Assembly (NCBI GenBank): GCA_965198825.1
Contig: CBDAQB010000003.1
Location: 1,984,001 to 2,048,000, forward strand
DNA length: 64,000 bases
Direction of reading: 5' to 3'
Origin: BOG-908 sp965198825
Lineage (GTDB): Bacteria; Pseudomonadota; Alphaproteobacteria; Acetobacterales; Acetobacteraceae
In this document: positions 20,355 through 29,583 of the stretch, in pieces
How positions within the stretch are numbered: position 1 is the stretch's first letter
Layout: each line of letters opens with the position of its first letter
Translations under genes and position numbers: made by a program
The notes under the pieces: generated by a model
Told to the model about the DNA's origin: nothing
Seen by the model: only the letters and a program-made list of their open reading frames with translations
Databases searched by the model: none

Positions 20355-21439
20355 GCTAAACGCCTCGGCCTGAAGCGCGACACCACCCGCCGCAGCGGCG
20401 AAGTCAGCCGCCACGACGTCGAGGCGCGTATCACCTCGATCTCGCGGCGGAGAGCGTCGTTCTCCGCCGCCAGACCCCACGCACCCGGACCATCGGTCTT
20501 CTTCACCGCTACGACTGTCGAGCCCGCTGGAATGAACCGCAGGATTTGCGGATCGAGCCCGCGGCAGAACGCCGCCTCCTGATACGCATCAGGCGGCTGC
20601 GACAGCAGATCGCCCAGCCGCATGTCCTCGAACACCGCCTTGGCCTCGCCCTGCAGCCCGGCGCGCCAAAGCGACAGCACCCACCAGATGCCATGGATAG
20701 GATGATTGTTCGGCTCCACCGTGCTCGACACGATCGTGCACTCGCGCTCGAACAGGCTTAGCGCCCCCTCCGGCGTCGCGTTGAAGTAATGGCTGGGATA
20801 GCCATGCACCGGCGAGATGAACGGCCAGTCGATCCGTATCGTCCCCCCCGGCTTGCAAACCCGGCACATCTCACGCGCCACCTCCCAGGGCCGCCGCGTA
20901 TGCTCGAGCGCTGCCGCGCACAGGATGAAATCGAACTGCTCATCCTCGAAAGGCAGATCCTCGCCGACGCACACCACATCGGTGCTCACAGCAGCAAAAA
21001 TATCCATGTTGACCATGTTGCTCGTCACCGAAGACCGCAGCCCGGCGCCGACATCCAGAAACATCTTCTCCGGACTGGCACGCTGCATATCGGCAATGAA
21101 CCCGCCGTAAGCGTGCGCCGACACCGGCGGATGCGGCGGAATGCGAAACTCCTCGATCAGAGCTGGCGTCAGGAAATTCCAGGTCTCGCCAGGCGCCCGC
21201 TCCGCATGAGGCCGTCGCCGGAACCGGACACGCGCAAGCTTCTCCTCGCGCAAGGCACGCACGGCGGCGCCGTTCACCGCCTGCTTGCGGCCCTCCGCCT
21301 GCCCATGAAGCCGGAAATGCTCCGCCGCACTCAGCCCGCTTGCCTGCGCATCCGGATTGACCTGCCAGTAGGCATCCTCGATCACGGCCTCAGGCGATCC
21401 AGGCAGTTCCACGCAAGGTATTTCGTTAAAGCTGTTCAT
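20351..21439 (-). CDS. SAM-dependent methyltransferase of polysaccharide-type clusters
   Basis: 362 aa from the ATG at 21439 (MNSFNEIPCVEL). The frame extends upstream into DHE copy 7, which is not protein. Middle: a class I methyltransferase with MFLDVGAGL (motif I), LPFEDEQFDFILCAAALEH and the CRVCKPGGTIRI loop. The N-terminal AYWQVNPDAQASGLSAAEHF and the C-terminal LRASTSWRLTSPLRR-like tail (here VIRASTSWRLTSPLRR) are sequences usually found in surface-glycan glycosyltransferases, so a role in modifying a glycan is likely. The target is unknown. No clear Shine-Dalgarno sequence. Confidence 0.75.
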   Translation of the reverse strand: MNSFNEIPCVELPGSPEAVIEDAYWQVNPDAQASGLSAAEHFRLHGQAEGRKQAVNGAAVRALREEKLARVRFRRRPHAERAPGETWNFLTPALIEEFRIPPHPPVSAHAYGGFIADMQRASPEKMFLDVGAGLRSSVTSNMVNMDIFAAVSTDVVCVGEDLPFEDEQFDFILCAAALEHTRRPWEVAREMCRVCKPGGTIRIDWPFISPVHGYPSHYFNATPEGALSLFERECTIVSSTVEPNNHPIHGIWWVLSLWRAGLQGEAKAVFEDMRLGDLLSQPPDAYQEAAFCRGLDPQILRFIPAGSTVVAVKKTDGPGAWGLAAENDALRREIEVIRASTSWRLTSPLRRVVSRFRPRRLA

Positions 21440-21461
21440 TGATTTGGCGTAACGTAAGCCA

Positions 21462-21595
21462 GGCAAGGCAGCACTTCTTTTTTGTAAAAAAGAAGCAAAA
21501 AACTTTTGGATCCTTGGGCCGCGCCTATCCTCAATCCCGGCCCCAGGTCGCAAAAGTTTTTTGGTTCTTTTTTTCAAAAAAGAACATGCTTCCTA
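21462..21595. repeat. DHE copy 7, between trmB and the methyltransferase
   Basis: Left edge AGGCAAGGCAGC, left hairpin closed by C-G with one loop substitution (TTTTTTGTAAAAAA), reverse core, right hairpin closed by G-C. It ends TTCCTA, which is trmB's TAG on the minus strand. Confidence 0.87.
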
Positions 21596-22317
21596 CCCCT
21601 CGCCTGCTTGCCGAACAAAGCTCCAATACATAGGCGAACGCCCGGCAGCCAAGGCCTTCGCCTCATACCGCGTGCCAGGCCAACCCTCCGGCCTCTCATG
21701 CGAAACCGGTAGAGCGGCAAATAAGGACTGCGAACCCATCACCTCGGAAACCCAGGCCTGGTAGGTCGGATCGTCGCTGGCGATGCGCCATTCCGCGCCC
21801 GCTTTGAGGCGGCTTGCTACCAGCGTGACCGTGTCGGGATGAACGAAGCGGCGCTTCGCGTGGCGCGCCTTCGGCCAGGGATCGGGGAACATCAGGTAGA
21901 GCCTGTCGAGGCTCTGCTCTGGCAGGTCGCGCAACAGGCCGCGGGCGTCCTGGTCCCAGAGGCGCAGATTGGCGGGAACGGCAGAAGTCGCCTCCTCGCC
22001 CTCCGCGACCAGGGCGGCCAGCATCGAGCACAGCCCCTGCTCGAACACCTCGCAGGCGATCAGCCCGATCTCCGGGTGCGCGGCCGCCAGGGCGCGCGCG
22101 TGTTCGCCACCGCCAAAACCCACCTCGAGCCAGACCGGCTTATTCCCGAACGCCTCGACACCGCCGAAGCGCAGCCGGGGCAGCGCGACATCGAGCAGCA
22201 ATTGCTGCCGTGGCCTGAGCGCATGGGTTCTCTGCCGCCCGTAGAGCCGATCGGGCGACGGCTTAATCCGGGGTTCCAAGGCGGCGCTGTCCAGGGGATG
22301 CGGCCCCTGGACGTCCA

Positions 22318-22318
<1 letters not shown>
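21593..22318 (-). CDS. trmB: tRNA (guanine-N7)-methyltransferase
   Basis: 241 aa. Methylates G46 in the variable loop of tRNA. LEVGFGGGEHARALA (SAM motif), IACEVFEQGL and YLMFPDPWPKARHAKRRFV are the TrmB signatures. The start ATG shares one base with the metK stop (TAATG), so translation is coupled to metK, which makes the SAM that TrmB uses. TAG is the last triplet of DHE copy 7. Confidence 0.95.
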
Positions 22319-23505
<1,187 letters not shown>

Positions 23506-23536
23506 TCGTATCTCTCACCAGTGTAGCCGCCCAGAA

Positions 23537-23555
23537 CGGCCAGGGTGCATGGCCG
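23537..23555 (-). other. Hairpin in the metK leader
   Basis: CGGCCA, 7-base loop, TGGCCG, about 32 bp upstream of the metK start on the minus strand. It could be a leader structure or a dyad protein site. No conserved SAM-II, SAM-V or SAM/SAH riboswitch core is evident by eye. Confidence 0.35.
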
Positions 23556-23629
23556 ATCAGGGGAGCAGGGTCAAGTAATCGGCAAAGTGTTAACTAGCGC
23601 GAGGGCCACCCCAGCCTGCATGAACACCC

Positions 23630-24505
23630 CTAGGGATGCTGCGCGGTCGAACCGGTGAGGTGCGACAACTGGATTTCGTTCAGTTGCACCGGATCCTTGG
23701 CGAGCAGCGAATTCGCATACGCCTGTGCTTCCTGCTGCGTCTTCTGCTGACGAAGCGCGCGCACCAACTGGTCGTGCACGTCGGCGAGCGCCGCCACGCC
23801 GGCCGGCTTCGTTCCGACAAGCCGCAGCAGCGTGCAGCCCGCGGCGTTGCAGATCGGCTCGCTGATGCCGCCCTCGGGCAGCCCCGCAATGGAAGGCCTC
23901 ACCGTCGGGACCAGCGACGTGTCAGGCACCATGCCGAGGTCGGCATAGTGCGATCCTGGCACGAGCTTGGCGGCATCCTCGAAGCTCCCGTGGCTGCGCT
24001 GCAGCTTTGCCCTCACATCGGCCAGGCGCTTGCGCCCATCGTCGCCATGGATCGCCGACGCCGGCAGGGCGATCTCCGCCAGATGATAGGTTCTCGGCTG
24101 CACGAAGCGGGCCTTGTTCGCATCGTATGCGGCCTGGACGTCGGCATCGGACGGATACCCGGCCGGCACCGGCGCCTGCGCATTCAAGAAGCTCTGCGCC
24201 AGCACCTGGTCATGCGCGCGCTGCAGGAGCGACACCACCTCCGGCCGCTGCTCCCACTTCTGCGCCTTCGACGCCTCGATGATGGCATGCTGCAGAAGCA
24301 CGGTGCGCAGGAAGTCCTTCAGCGCCGCCGGATCGGCCGCCACCTTCTTCTGAACGTCGGGATCAGCGACACTGATCATCGCGCGCGCCTGGCTGGTGGT
24401 GACCGCGTAGCTTCCCTGCTGGGCAACGACCGGATCGGCATCGGCCGCAACGGCGGCGGTCGTCCACAGCAAAGCAGCCGCGGCGGCGGAAATCAGGCGC
24501 ATCAT
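23630..24505 (-). CDS. Periplasmic parvulin-type peptidyl-prolyl isomerase (PpiC/SurA-like)
   Basis: 291 aa. Cleavable signal peptide (MMRLISAAAAALLWTTAAVAA). A helical SurA_N-like part with EQRPEVVSLLQRAHDQVLAQSFLN, then a divergent parvulin domain from about residue 140 (YHLAEIALPAS, FEDAAKLVPGSHYADLGMVP, GGISEPICNAAGCTLLRLVGTKP). Such proteins help outer-membrane or secreted proteins fold. It lies between the pseudopilin genes and metK, all on one strand, so it may assist the secretion system, but DHE copy 8 separates them. The upstream ATG pair MM is an ambiguous start. Confidence 0.82.
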   Translation of the reverse strand: MMRLISAAAAALLWTTAAVAADADPVVAQQGSYAVTTSQARAMISVADPDVQKKVAADPAALKDFLRTVLLQHAIIEASKAQKWEQRPEVVSLLQRAHDQVLAQSFLNAQAPVPAGYPSDADVQAAYDANKARFVQPRTYHLAEIALPASAIHGDDGRKRLADVRAKLQRSHGSFEDAAKLVPGSHYADLGMVPDTSLVPTVRPSIAGLPEGGISEPICNAAGCTLLRLVGTKPAGVAALADVHDQLVRALRQQKTQQEAQAYANSLLAKDPVQLNEIQLSHLTGSTAQHP

Positions 24506-24601
24506 CGGGGGGTCTCCTAGTCAGTGCAGGCGGCGGAACAGAGTCGGCGCGGGGTCGTGTATCCGCCTGGGCGGCGCTTGTCTCCCCCTCGATACCGAAG
24601 C

Positions 24602-24655
24602 AAGGCAAGAAGAAGGCAGGATGTTCTTTTTGAAAAAAGAACCAAAAACTTCTTG
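24602..24655. repeat. DHE copy 8: degenerate half element
   Basis: AAGAAGGCAGGAT edge and one shortened hairpin (GTTCTTTTT / AAAAAAGAAC, closed by G-C), followed by a damaged arm (CAAAAACTTCTTGG). No second hairpin. It lies between gspK and the parvulin gene (both minus strand), about 40 bp past the gspK stop. Confidence 0.65.
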
Positions 24656-24696
24656 GATGTTGGCTTGGTTCTTGGCGTGAATTCAGAGCCTGCCGG

Positions 24697-25656
24697 TCAG
24701 GTGCCGGGGCCGCTTTCCCAGTCCAGGATGCGAAATTTCCAGGCGGGACCGCTGAGCGAGCCGTCCAGGCGCAGCAGGACGCGTCGGGTGAAGGCCGCGC
24801 CGTTCTGCCCCTGCGCGCGCGCGGCAATCCTCACGACGATCGGGCCTCTTACATCCGCATTATCGATCGAAAGCCCGGCCTCCCGCTTCGCCTTTGCCAG
24901 CGCAGCCATGATCACCGGCGGCGCGTAGGGGAGCCACGGCCCCTGCTCCAGCGCCAGCGTCAGGTAAGGCAGGCTGGCCGCGTAGAGCGAGGGCGTCATG
25001 CCGCTCACCAGCAGAAGCTCGTCCAGCCGCTGGAATTCCTGGCCAGCCGGGCCCCACATCTTGCCCTGCATCCTGTAGGCCGAGGCAGAGGACTGGTCCG
25101 TGCTGCCTGGCGGCAACTGCGTCCTCCACTCGTTGATCGCCTCCGACACCTGCTTGGCCACCGTATTGTCGGCGCCCAGCACGGAGAACAGCGCCGCGAT
25201 CTCCACAGGCGGCACCTGGTTGATGTCGAACTTGCCGCGCTCGTCGGTGATGGTGACCAGAACCCGCCCGCCCGGCTCGTCCAGAACCCGAACCGCAGCG
25301 CCAGGCGCCCAATAATCCCCATCACCATCCAGCATGTGCCAGATGGTCTCCTGCACCGCCCCGTCCGCCGCCTCCCGAAGCTGCGCCCCGCTTCTCAGCG
25401 CCTGCGCCACCTTCGTCTCCGCCCGCCCCGCCCCCGTCACCTGCGTCGCCAGCATAGCCAGCAACACCATCGTCCAAAGCACGATCAACAAGGCAAACCC
25501 GCGCTCGCCCCGCTTGCTGCCAGCAGCGTCCAAGAATTCGCTAGGCCGAGTCAGCCGGCGTGCTTGGCGAGAACCGGAGCGGAGCGGGCTCTCTGCCCGC
25601 GAGCACCGGAAGCGGAGCCAAGTGCGTCGGATGGCCGGCATAGTAGAATTTGCCAT
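24697..25656 (-). CDS. gspK: Type II secretion minor pseudopilin GspK
   Basis: 319 aa, the capping pseudopilin with an inserted domain. The prepilin cleavage region is RGERGFALLIVLWTMVLLAM, preceded by an unusually long basic leader of about 50 residues if the ATG at 25656 is used. That ATG forms TGATG with the gspJ stop. A downstream TTG (MDAAGSKRGERG) would give a normal short leader, so the start is open. DINQVPPVEIAALFSVLG and DELLLVSGMTPSLYAASLPYL are typical GspK. Acts with GspI and GspJ at the pseudopilus tip. Confidence 0.87.
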   Translation of the reverse strand: MANSTMPAIRRTWLRFRCSRAESPLRSGSRQARRLTRPSEFLDAAGSKRGERGFALLIVLWTMVLLAMLATQVTGAGRAETKVAQALRSGAQLREAADGAVQETIWHMLDGDGDYWAPGAAVRVLDEPGGRVLVTITDERGKFDINQVPPVEIAALFSVLGADNTVAKQVSEAINEWRTQLPPGSTDQSSASAYRMQGKMWGPAGQEFQRLDELLLVSGMTPSLYAASLPYLTLALEQGPWLPYAPPVIMAALAKAKREAGLSIDNADVRGPIVVRIAARAQGQNGAAFTRRVLLRLDGSLSGPAWKFRILDWESGPGT

Positions 25657-26270
25657 CAAAAACTGCCGTTGGGGTCGATTTGAGTGGCGACTGCCATATC
25701 CGGCCATTTGCGGTGTTCGTTGAGCAGCAGAAAATGAATCTGCACGAGCGCCGGCAATGCCGAATCAGACCAGCTCTTCGTCCACTTGCCGCCATCGCCC
25801 GACGCCTGCCGATAGGCGAGATCGATGCGAGACACGCCCTCCGCAAGCACCACCTCCTGCGGCGGCGGCAGTGTCATCAGCGGCGTCGCATTGGCGTCCG
25901 GCTGCCATTTCACCACCAGCCGGTGCTTGTCATCGACCCCCAGCGACACCTGCGCCCGGCGCACCGGCTGGTCCTCCGGCTGGTCCGGCAACTGGGTGAT
26001 GAACACCATCCGGTGCTCCTGGCCCGCGAACGGCTTGTCGCCGTTGGCAACCGCAGGCGCCGCCTGCTCGATCAAATTGCGAACGACGCGATCCACCCGC
26101 TGCAGCTCGTCCGCCTTGTCGGCAAGCCGCGTCTCCAGCCCCCAGGCGGTCATGCCGAACCGCGTCGCCTGGGCAAGACCCGCCAGGATCAGCCCGAGCA
26201 CCGCTATCGCCACAATCACCTCGAGCAGCGTGAAACCGCTTTCCCGCCTGCTCCAAACACCCTGCGTCAC
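25656..26270 (-). CDS. gspJ: Type II secretion pseudopilin GspJ
   Basis: 204 aa. N-methylation motif ESGFTLLEVIVAIAVLGLI, cleaved after Gly by the prepilin peptidase. Downstream HRMVFITQL and SWSDSALPALVQI strands fit GspJ. GTG start overlaps the gspI stop (GTGA), and the stop overlaps the gspK start (TGATG), so the pseudopilin genes are translated as a chain. Confidence 0.9.
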   Translation of the reverse strand: MTQGVWSRRESGFTLLEVIVAIAVLGLILAGLAQATRFGMTAWGLETRLADKADELQRVDRVVRNLIEQAAPAVANGDKPFAGQEHRMVFITQLPDQPEDQPVRRAQVSLGVDDKHRLVVKWQPDANATPLMTLPPPQEVVLAEGVSRIDLAYRQASGDGGKWTKSWSDSALPALVQIHFLLLNEHRKWPDMAVATQIDPNGSF

Positions 26271-26710
26271 GTGCCGCTATCCTGCTGAACGTCGAGCCGC
26301 CTTGTCGCCAGCGTCACCTGCCTGTTGCGCCCGCCCGACGACCAGCTCTCGCTCACCACGACATCGAACAACACCCCACGCGCCGGCTTCACATCGTTCG
26401 CCCTGTCCTGGTCGCTGAGCGTGAGCGTCCGGCTGGCGTGTTTCCGTATCCGCAAATGCCAGGTGAACCCCTCGCCGTCGGTCCCGCTGCGCTCCTGAAG
26501 CGAAATCGACTCGCCGCGCCCGATCGCAGCGAGATGCGAACGCGCCAGCGAAATCGCCTCGTCGTACTGCGCCGCCGCCGTCGTGGCATCGAGCCCGCTC
26601 ACCGTGCCGCTATAAAGTGCCGCCATCGCCAGCGCCGCGATGATGAAAGCCACCATCACCTCGAGAAGCGTAAAACCTCTCTCCCGCACTCCGGTGCTCC
26701 TAGCCGGCAT
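26267..26710 (-). CDS. gspI: Type II secretion pseudopilin GspI
   Basis: 147 aa from the ATG at 26710 (MPARSTGVRERGFTLLEVMVAFIIAALA), a classic prepilin leader with Glu5 after the cleavage site. The longer open frame upstream is inside gspH. Initiates the tip complex with GspJ and GspK in known systems. The start overlaps the last 11 bases of gspH. Confidence 0.9.
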   Translation of the reverse strand: MPARSTGVRERGFTLLEVMVAFIIAALAMAALYSGTVSGLDATTAAAQYDEAISLARSHLAAIGRGESISLQERSGTDGEGFTWHLRIRKHASRTLTLSDQDRANDVKPARGVLFDVVVSESWSSGGRNRQVTLATRRLDVQQDSGT

Positions 26711-27158
26711 CGGCCGCGCTGACCTGGCCGGTGAGCCATTGCACGGTGATGGCGATCCGCTTCGCCCCGGCGCCGAGAACGACCTCGCCCCCGCTTGAGC
26801 TGCCATCGGGTGAGAACCGGATCAGCCGCACGGTCCCGGGCCCGGGAAGCGCCTCCTTCGGCGCCTCGAGCGTCAGGTTCGGCGCAAGCACGACCGGCGC
26901 CTGCTTGCCGACAGCAAAAACATGCCGCGCCGGGTCGATCGCGACGATGACATTCTGGTTGGTCGCGATCGCCGCCGCCCGCGCCGCCCGAAAGCTCTGC
27001 ACCATGGCGCTCGCCGCCGCCCGGAGCTGCAGCCCCTGGCTGCGCATCGGCCCACGCCCGATCATGATGGCCATCACGACCCCGAGTATGGCGACCACCA
27101 CCAGCATTTCGATGAGCGTGAAGCCAGAGGGTCCGGCGTTGCGATCCCGCCGGCGCAT
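26700..27158 (-). CDS. gspH: Type II secretion pseudopilin GspH
   Basis: 152 aa from the ATG at 27158 (MRRRDRNAGPSGFTLIEMLVVVAILGVVMAIM). SAMVQSFRAARAAAIATNQNV is the typical GspH second helix. The start codon shares its A with the TGA of the VWA-domain gene (TGATG). No major pseudopilin GspG lies beside it, so the H-I-J-K cluster is separated from the rest of the system, with gspE and gspF some 30 kb away. Confidence 0.9.
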   Translation of the reverse strand: MRRRDRNAGPSGFTLIEMLVVVAILGVVMAIMIGRGPMRSQGLQLRAAASAMVQSFRAARAAAIATNQNVIVAIDPARHVFAVGKQAPVVLAPNLTLEAPKEALPGPGTVRLIRFSPDGSSSGGEVVLGAGAKRIAITVQWLTGQVSAADAG

Positions 27159-28336
27159 CAGCGGGACAGGCTGCGCGCGAGATCGTCCAGGCCCGTGAGC
27201 GTCAATGGGAACATGCGCCCCTCCAAAAGCTTGCGAACCAGCTCGACGGAATGCGTATACCCCCATTGCTCCACGGGCGCAGGATTCAGCCACGCGCTCG
27301 ACTGGAAATGCTCGAACAACCGGCGCAGCCAAACCTGCCCCGCCTCCTCGTTCCAATGCTCGACCGACCCGCCCGCCTGGATGATCTCGTAGGGGCTCAT
27401 CGTCGCGTCTCCCACGACGATCAGCTTGGTATCGCGCGGATACGTCCGCAGCAGGTCGAACGTCGCCAGCGACGTCGCATCGCGACGCCTGTTCTCCCGC
27501 CACACCCGCTCATAAACGCAATTGTGGAAATAGAAGAAATCGAGATGCTTGAACTCGGACCGCACCGCCGAGAACAGCTCCTGCGACATCCGCACATGGT
27601 CGTCCATCGACCCGCCGATATCGAGCAGAAGCAGGATCTTCACCGCGTTATGCCGCTCCGGCACCATGCGCAGATCGAGCGACCCGCCATTGTTCGCCGT
27701 CGCATGGATGGTGCCGTTCAAATCCAGCTCAGTCGCCGCCCCCTGGCGCGCAAAACGGCGCAAGCGGCGCAAGGCGATCTTCATCCCACGCGACCCAAGC
27801 TCGCTATCCTCGTCGAGATCGCGAAAATCCCGCTTGTCCCACACCTTCACCGCACGCCGGTGCCGTGAAGCCGCCTGCCCTATGCGCACCCCTTCAGGAT
27901 TATAGCCGTAAGCCCCGAACGGCGACGTGCCCCCCGTGCCGATCCACTTGCTGCCGCCCTCGTGCCGCTCCTTCTGCTCCTCGAGCCGCTGCCGCAGCGT
28001 CTCCATCAGCTTCTCGAAGCCGCCTAGCGCCTCGATCTCCGCCATCTCCTCAGGTGTCAGAAGCTTCTCCGACATCCGCCGCAGCCACTCCTCGGGGATC
28101 GCCGTCGTGAGATCGCCGTCGATATGCTCGACGCCCTGAAACACGGTGGCAAACACCCGGTCGAAGCGGTCCAGATGCCGCTCGTCCTTCACCAGCGTGG
28201 CGCGCGCCAGGAAGTAGAAATCATCCACGTTCTGCCCGGCCACGCCGTGCTGCATGGCGCCCAGCAAGGCGAGGTACTCGGTAATGGAAACCGGCAGGCG
28301 TGCACTGCGGAGTTGCTGGATGAAGCTGGCGAACAT
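27158..28336 (-). CDS. VWA-domain protein (CoxE-like), partner of the MoxR ATPase
   Basis: 392 aa from the ATG at 28336 (MFASFIQQLRSARLPVSITEYLALL). No Shine-Dalgarno sequence. The N-terminal CoxE-like helical region is followed by a VWA domain from about residue 235. The metal site reads LLLDIGGSMD, so the first Ser of the usual DxSxS is Gly, as in some CoxE-like families. With the adjacent MoxR ATPase it fits a MoxR-VWA chaperone pair that activates metal enzymes or envelope complexes. The stop is fused to the gspH start, suggesting a link to the pseudopilins that is inference only. Confidence 0.82.
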   Translation of the reverse strand: MFASFIQQLRSARLPVSITEYLALLGAMQHGVAGQNVDDFYFLARATLVKDERHLDRFDRVFATVFQGVEHIDGDLTTAIPEEWLRRMSEKLLTPEEMAEIEALGGFEKLMETLRQRLEEQKERHEGGSKWIGTGGTSPFGAYGYNPEGVRIGQAASRHRRAVKVWDKRDFRDLDEDSELGSRGMKIALRRLRRFARQGAATELDLNGTIHATANNGGSLDLRMVPERHNAVKILLLLDIGGSMDDHVRMSQELFSAVRSEFKHLDFFYFHNCVYERVWRENRRRDATSLATFDLLRTYPRDTKLIVVGDATMSPYEIIQAGGSVEHWNEEAGQVWLRRLFEHFQSSAWLNPAPVEQWGYTHSVELVRKLLEGRMFPLTLTGLDDLARSLSR

Positions 28337-28355
28337 GTCAGGTCTGGTACACGAG

Positions 28356-28491
28356 AAAGGCAGGACATCTTTTTTGAAAAAAAGAAGCAAAAAACTCTTG
28401 CGACGTCGGGCCGAACCTGCGGAAGTGCCTTGTCCAAAGGTCCAGAAGTTTTTTGCTTCTTTTTTTCAAAAAAGAAGTCCTTTCTTCCCTA
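28356..28491. repeat. DHE copy 9, between the MoxR and VWA genes
   Basis: Edge AAAGGCAGGA, left hairpin closed by C-G with one internal A-A mismatch, forward diverged core (GGGCCGAACCTGCGGAAG), right hairpin closed by C-G. It ends CTTCCCTA, the TAG of the MoxR gene. It sits inside a gene pair expected to be co-expressed, so it may modulate rather than abolish read-through. Confidence 0.85.
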
Positions 28492-29331
28492 CTCACGCCG
28501 CGCCAAAAACGCCAAGCGTTCGAACAAATGCACATCCTGTTCGTTCTTCAGCAGCGCCCCATGCAGCGGCGGTATCACCACCTTCTTGTCCGTCGTGCGC
28601 AAAGCCTCCGCCGGCATGTCCTCGATCATCAGAAGCTTGAGCCAGTCGAGCAATTCGCTTGTCGCAGGCTTCTTCTTCAGCCCAGGCATTTCGCGCGTCC
28701 GGAAGAACATGGTCAGCGCCTCGCGCGCCAGCTCCTGCTTGATGTCCGGGTAATGCGCCTGGACGATCAGCTCCATCGTCTCCCTGTCGGGAAAGCGGAT
28801 GTAATGGAAAAAACACCGGCGGAGGAACGCATCAGGCAGTTCCTTCTCGTTGTTCGACGTGATGATCACCACCGGCCGCCGCCGCGCCGCAATCGTCTGC
28901 CGCGTCTCGTAGACAAAGAACTGCATCCGATCGAGTTCGAGCAGCAGATCGTTCGGAAATTCGATATCCGCCTTGTCGATCTCGTCGATCAGAACGACGA
29001 CCGGCTCCGCCGCCTCGAACGCCTCCCACAGCTTGCCGCGCACGATGTAGTTGCCGATGTCGTGCACGCGCGCATCGCCGAGTTGCCCATCGCGCAGGCG
29101 CGACACGGCGTCATACTCGTAAAGCCCCTGCTGCGCCTTGGTCGTGCTCTTCACATGCCACTCGATGAGCGGCATGCCCAAAGCGGCCGCAATCTCGTGC
29201 GCAAGCACCGTCTTGCCCGTTCCCGGCTCGCCCTTCACCAGCAGCGGCCGCTGCAGCGTCACCGCGGCATTGACCGCGACCTCCAGGTCCCGGGATGCGA
29301 TATAATGCTCCGTGCTCTTGAAAGCCGCCAT
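28489..29331 (-). CDS. MoxR-family AAA+ ATPase
   Basis: 280 aa. Walker A GEPGTGKTVLAHEIA (about residues 33-47), Walker B VVVLIDEIDKAD, sensor 1 VIITSNNEKELPDAFLRRC (arginine finger). MoxR ATPases work with VWA proteins to insert cofactors or assemble complexes. The VWA partner is next downstream. AAGGA lies 7 bases before the ATG. TAG is the last triplet of DHE copy 9. Confidence 0.92.
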   Translation of the reverse strand: MAAFKSTEHYIASRDLEVAVNAAVTLQRPLLVKGEPGTGKTVLAHEIAAALGMPLIEWHVKSTTKAQQGLYEYDAVSRLRDGQLGDARVHDIGNYIVRGKLWEAFEAAEPVVVLIDEIDKADIEFPNDLLLELDRMQFFVYETRQTIAARRRPVVIITSNNEKELPDAFLRRCFFHYIRFPDRETMELIVQAHYPDIKQELAREALTMFFRTREMPGLKKKPATSELLDWLKLLMIEDMPAEALRTTDKKVVIPPLHGALLKNEQDVHLFERLAFLARRE

Positions 29332-29419
29332 GCTCGGTTCCTTGGTCTGCCGGGGTTTTAACGCCTTGGCTGCTTATTTCCTACTGGCTTTCAGAATCAA
29401 TGGGTTAGGGGAAGCAGAA

Positions 29420-29556
29420 AGGAGGAAAGGACTTCTTTTTTGAAAAAAAGAAGCAAAAAACTTTTGGACCTTTAGGCTGGGCGTTCCTACGATCTCGGTC
29501 CCACATTGCAAAAGTTTTTTGGTTCTTTTTTTCAAAAAAGAACGCCTTGCTTCCTC
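29420..29556. repeat. DHE copy 10, in the divergent region MoxR / GT61
   Basis: Edge GGAGGAAAGGAC, left hairpin closed by C-G, reverse core (CCTACGATCTCGGTCCCAC), right hairpin closed by G-C, edge GCCTTGCTTCCT. Both neighbours start here, so no stop codon is involved. It occupies the region where two opposing promoters would be expected. Confidence 0.88.
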
Positions 29557-29583
29557 CCGCCCTCCCATACTAACCAGCCATCC

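Noticed and set aside
23506..23629. SAM riboswitch upstream of metK
   Set aside because: Only a simple GC hairpin is visible. I could not find the conserved core of any SAM riboswitch class by eye.
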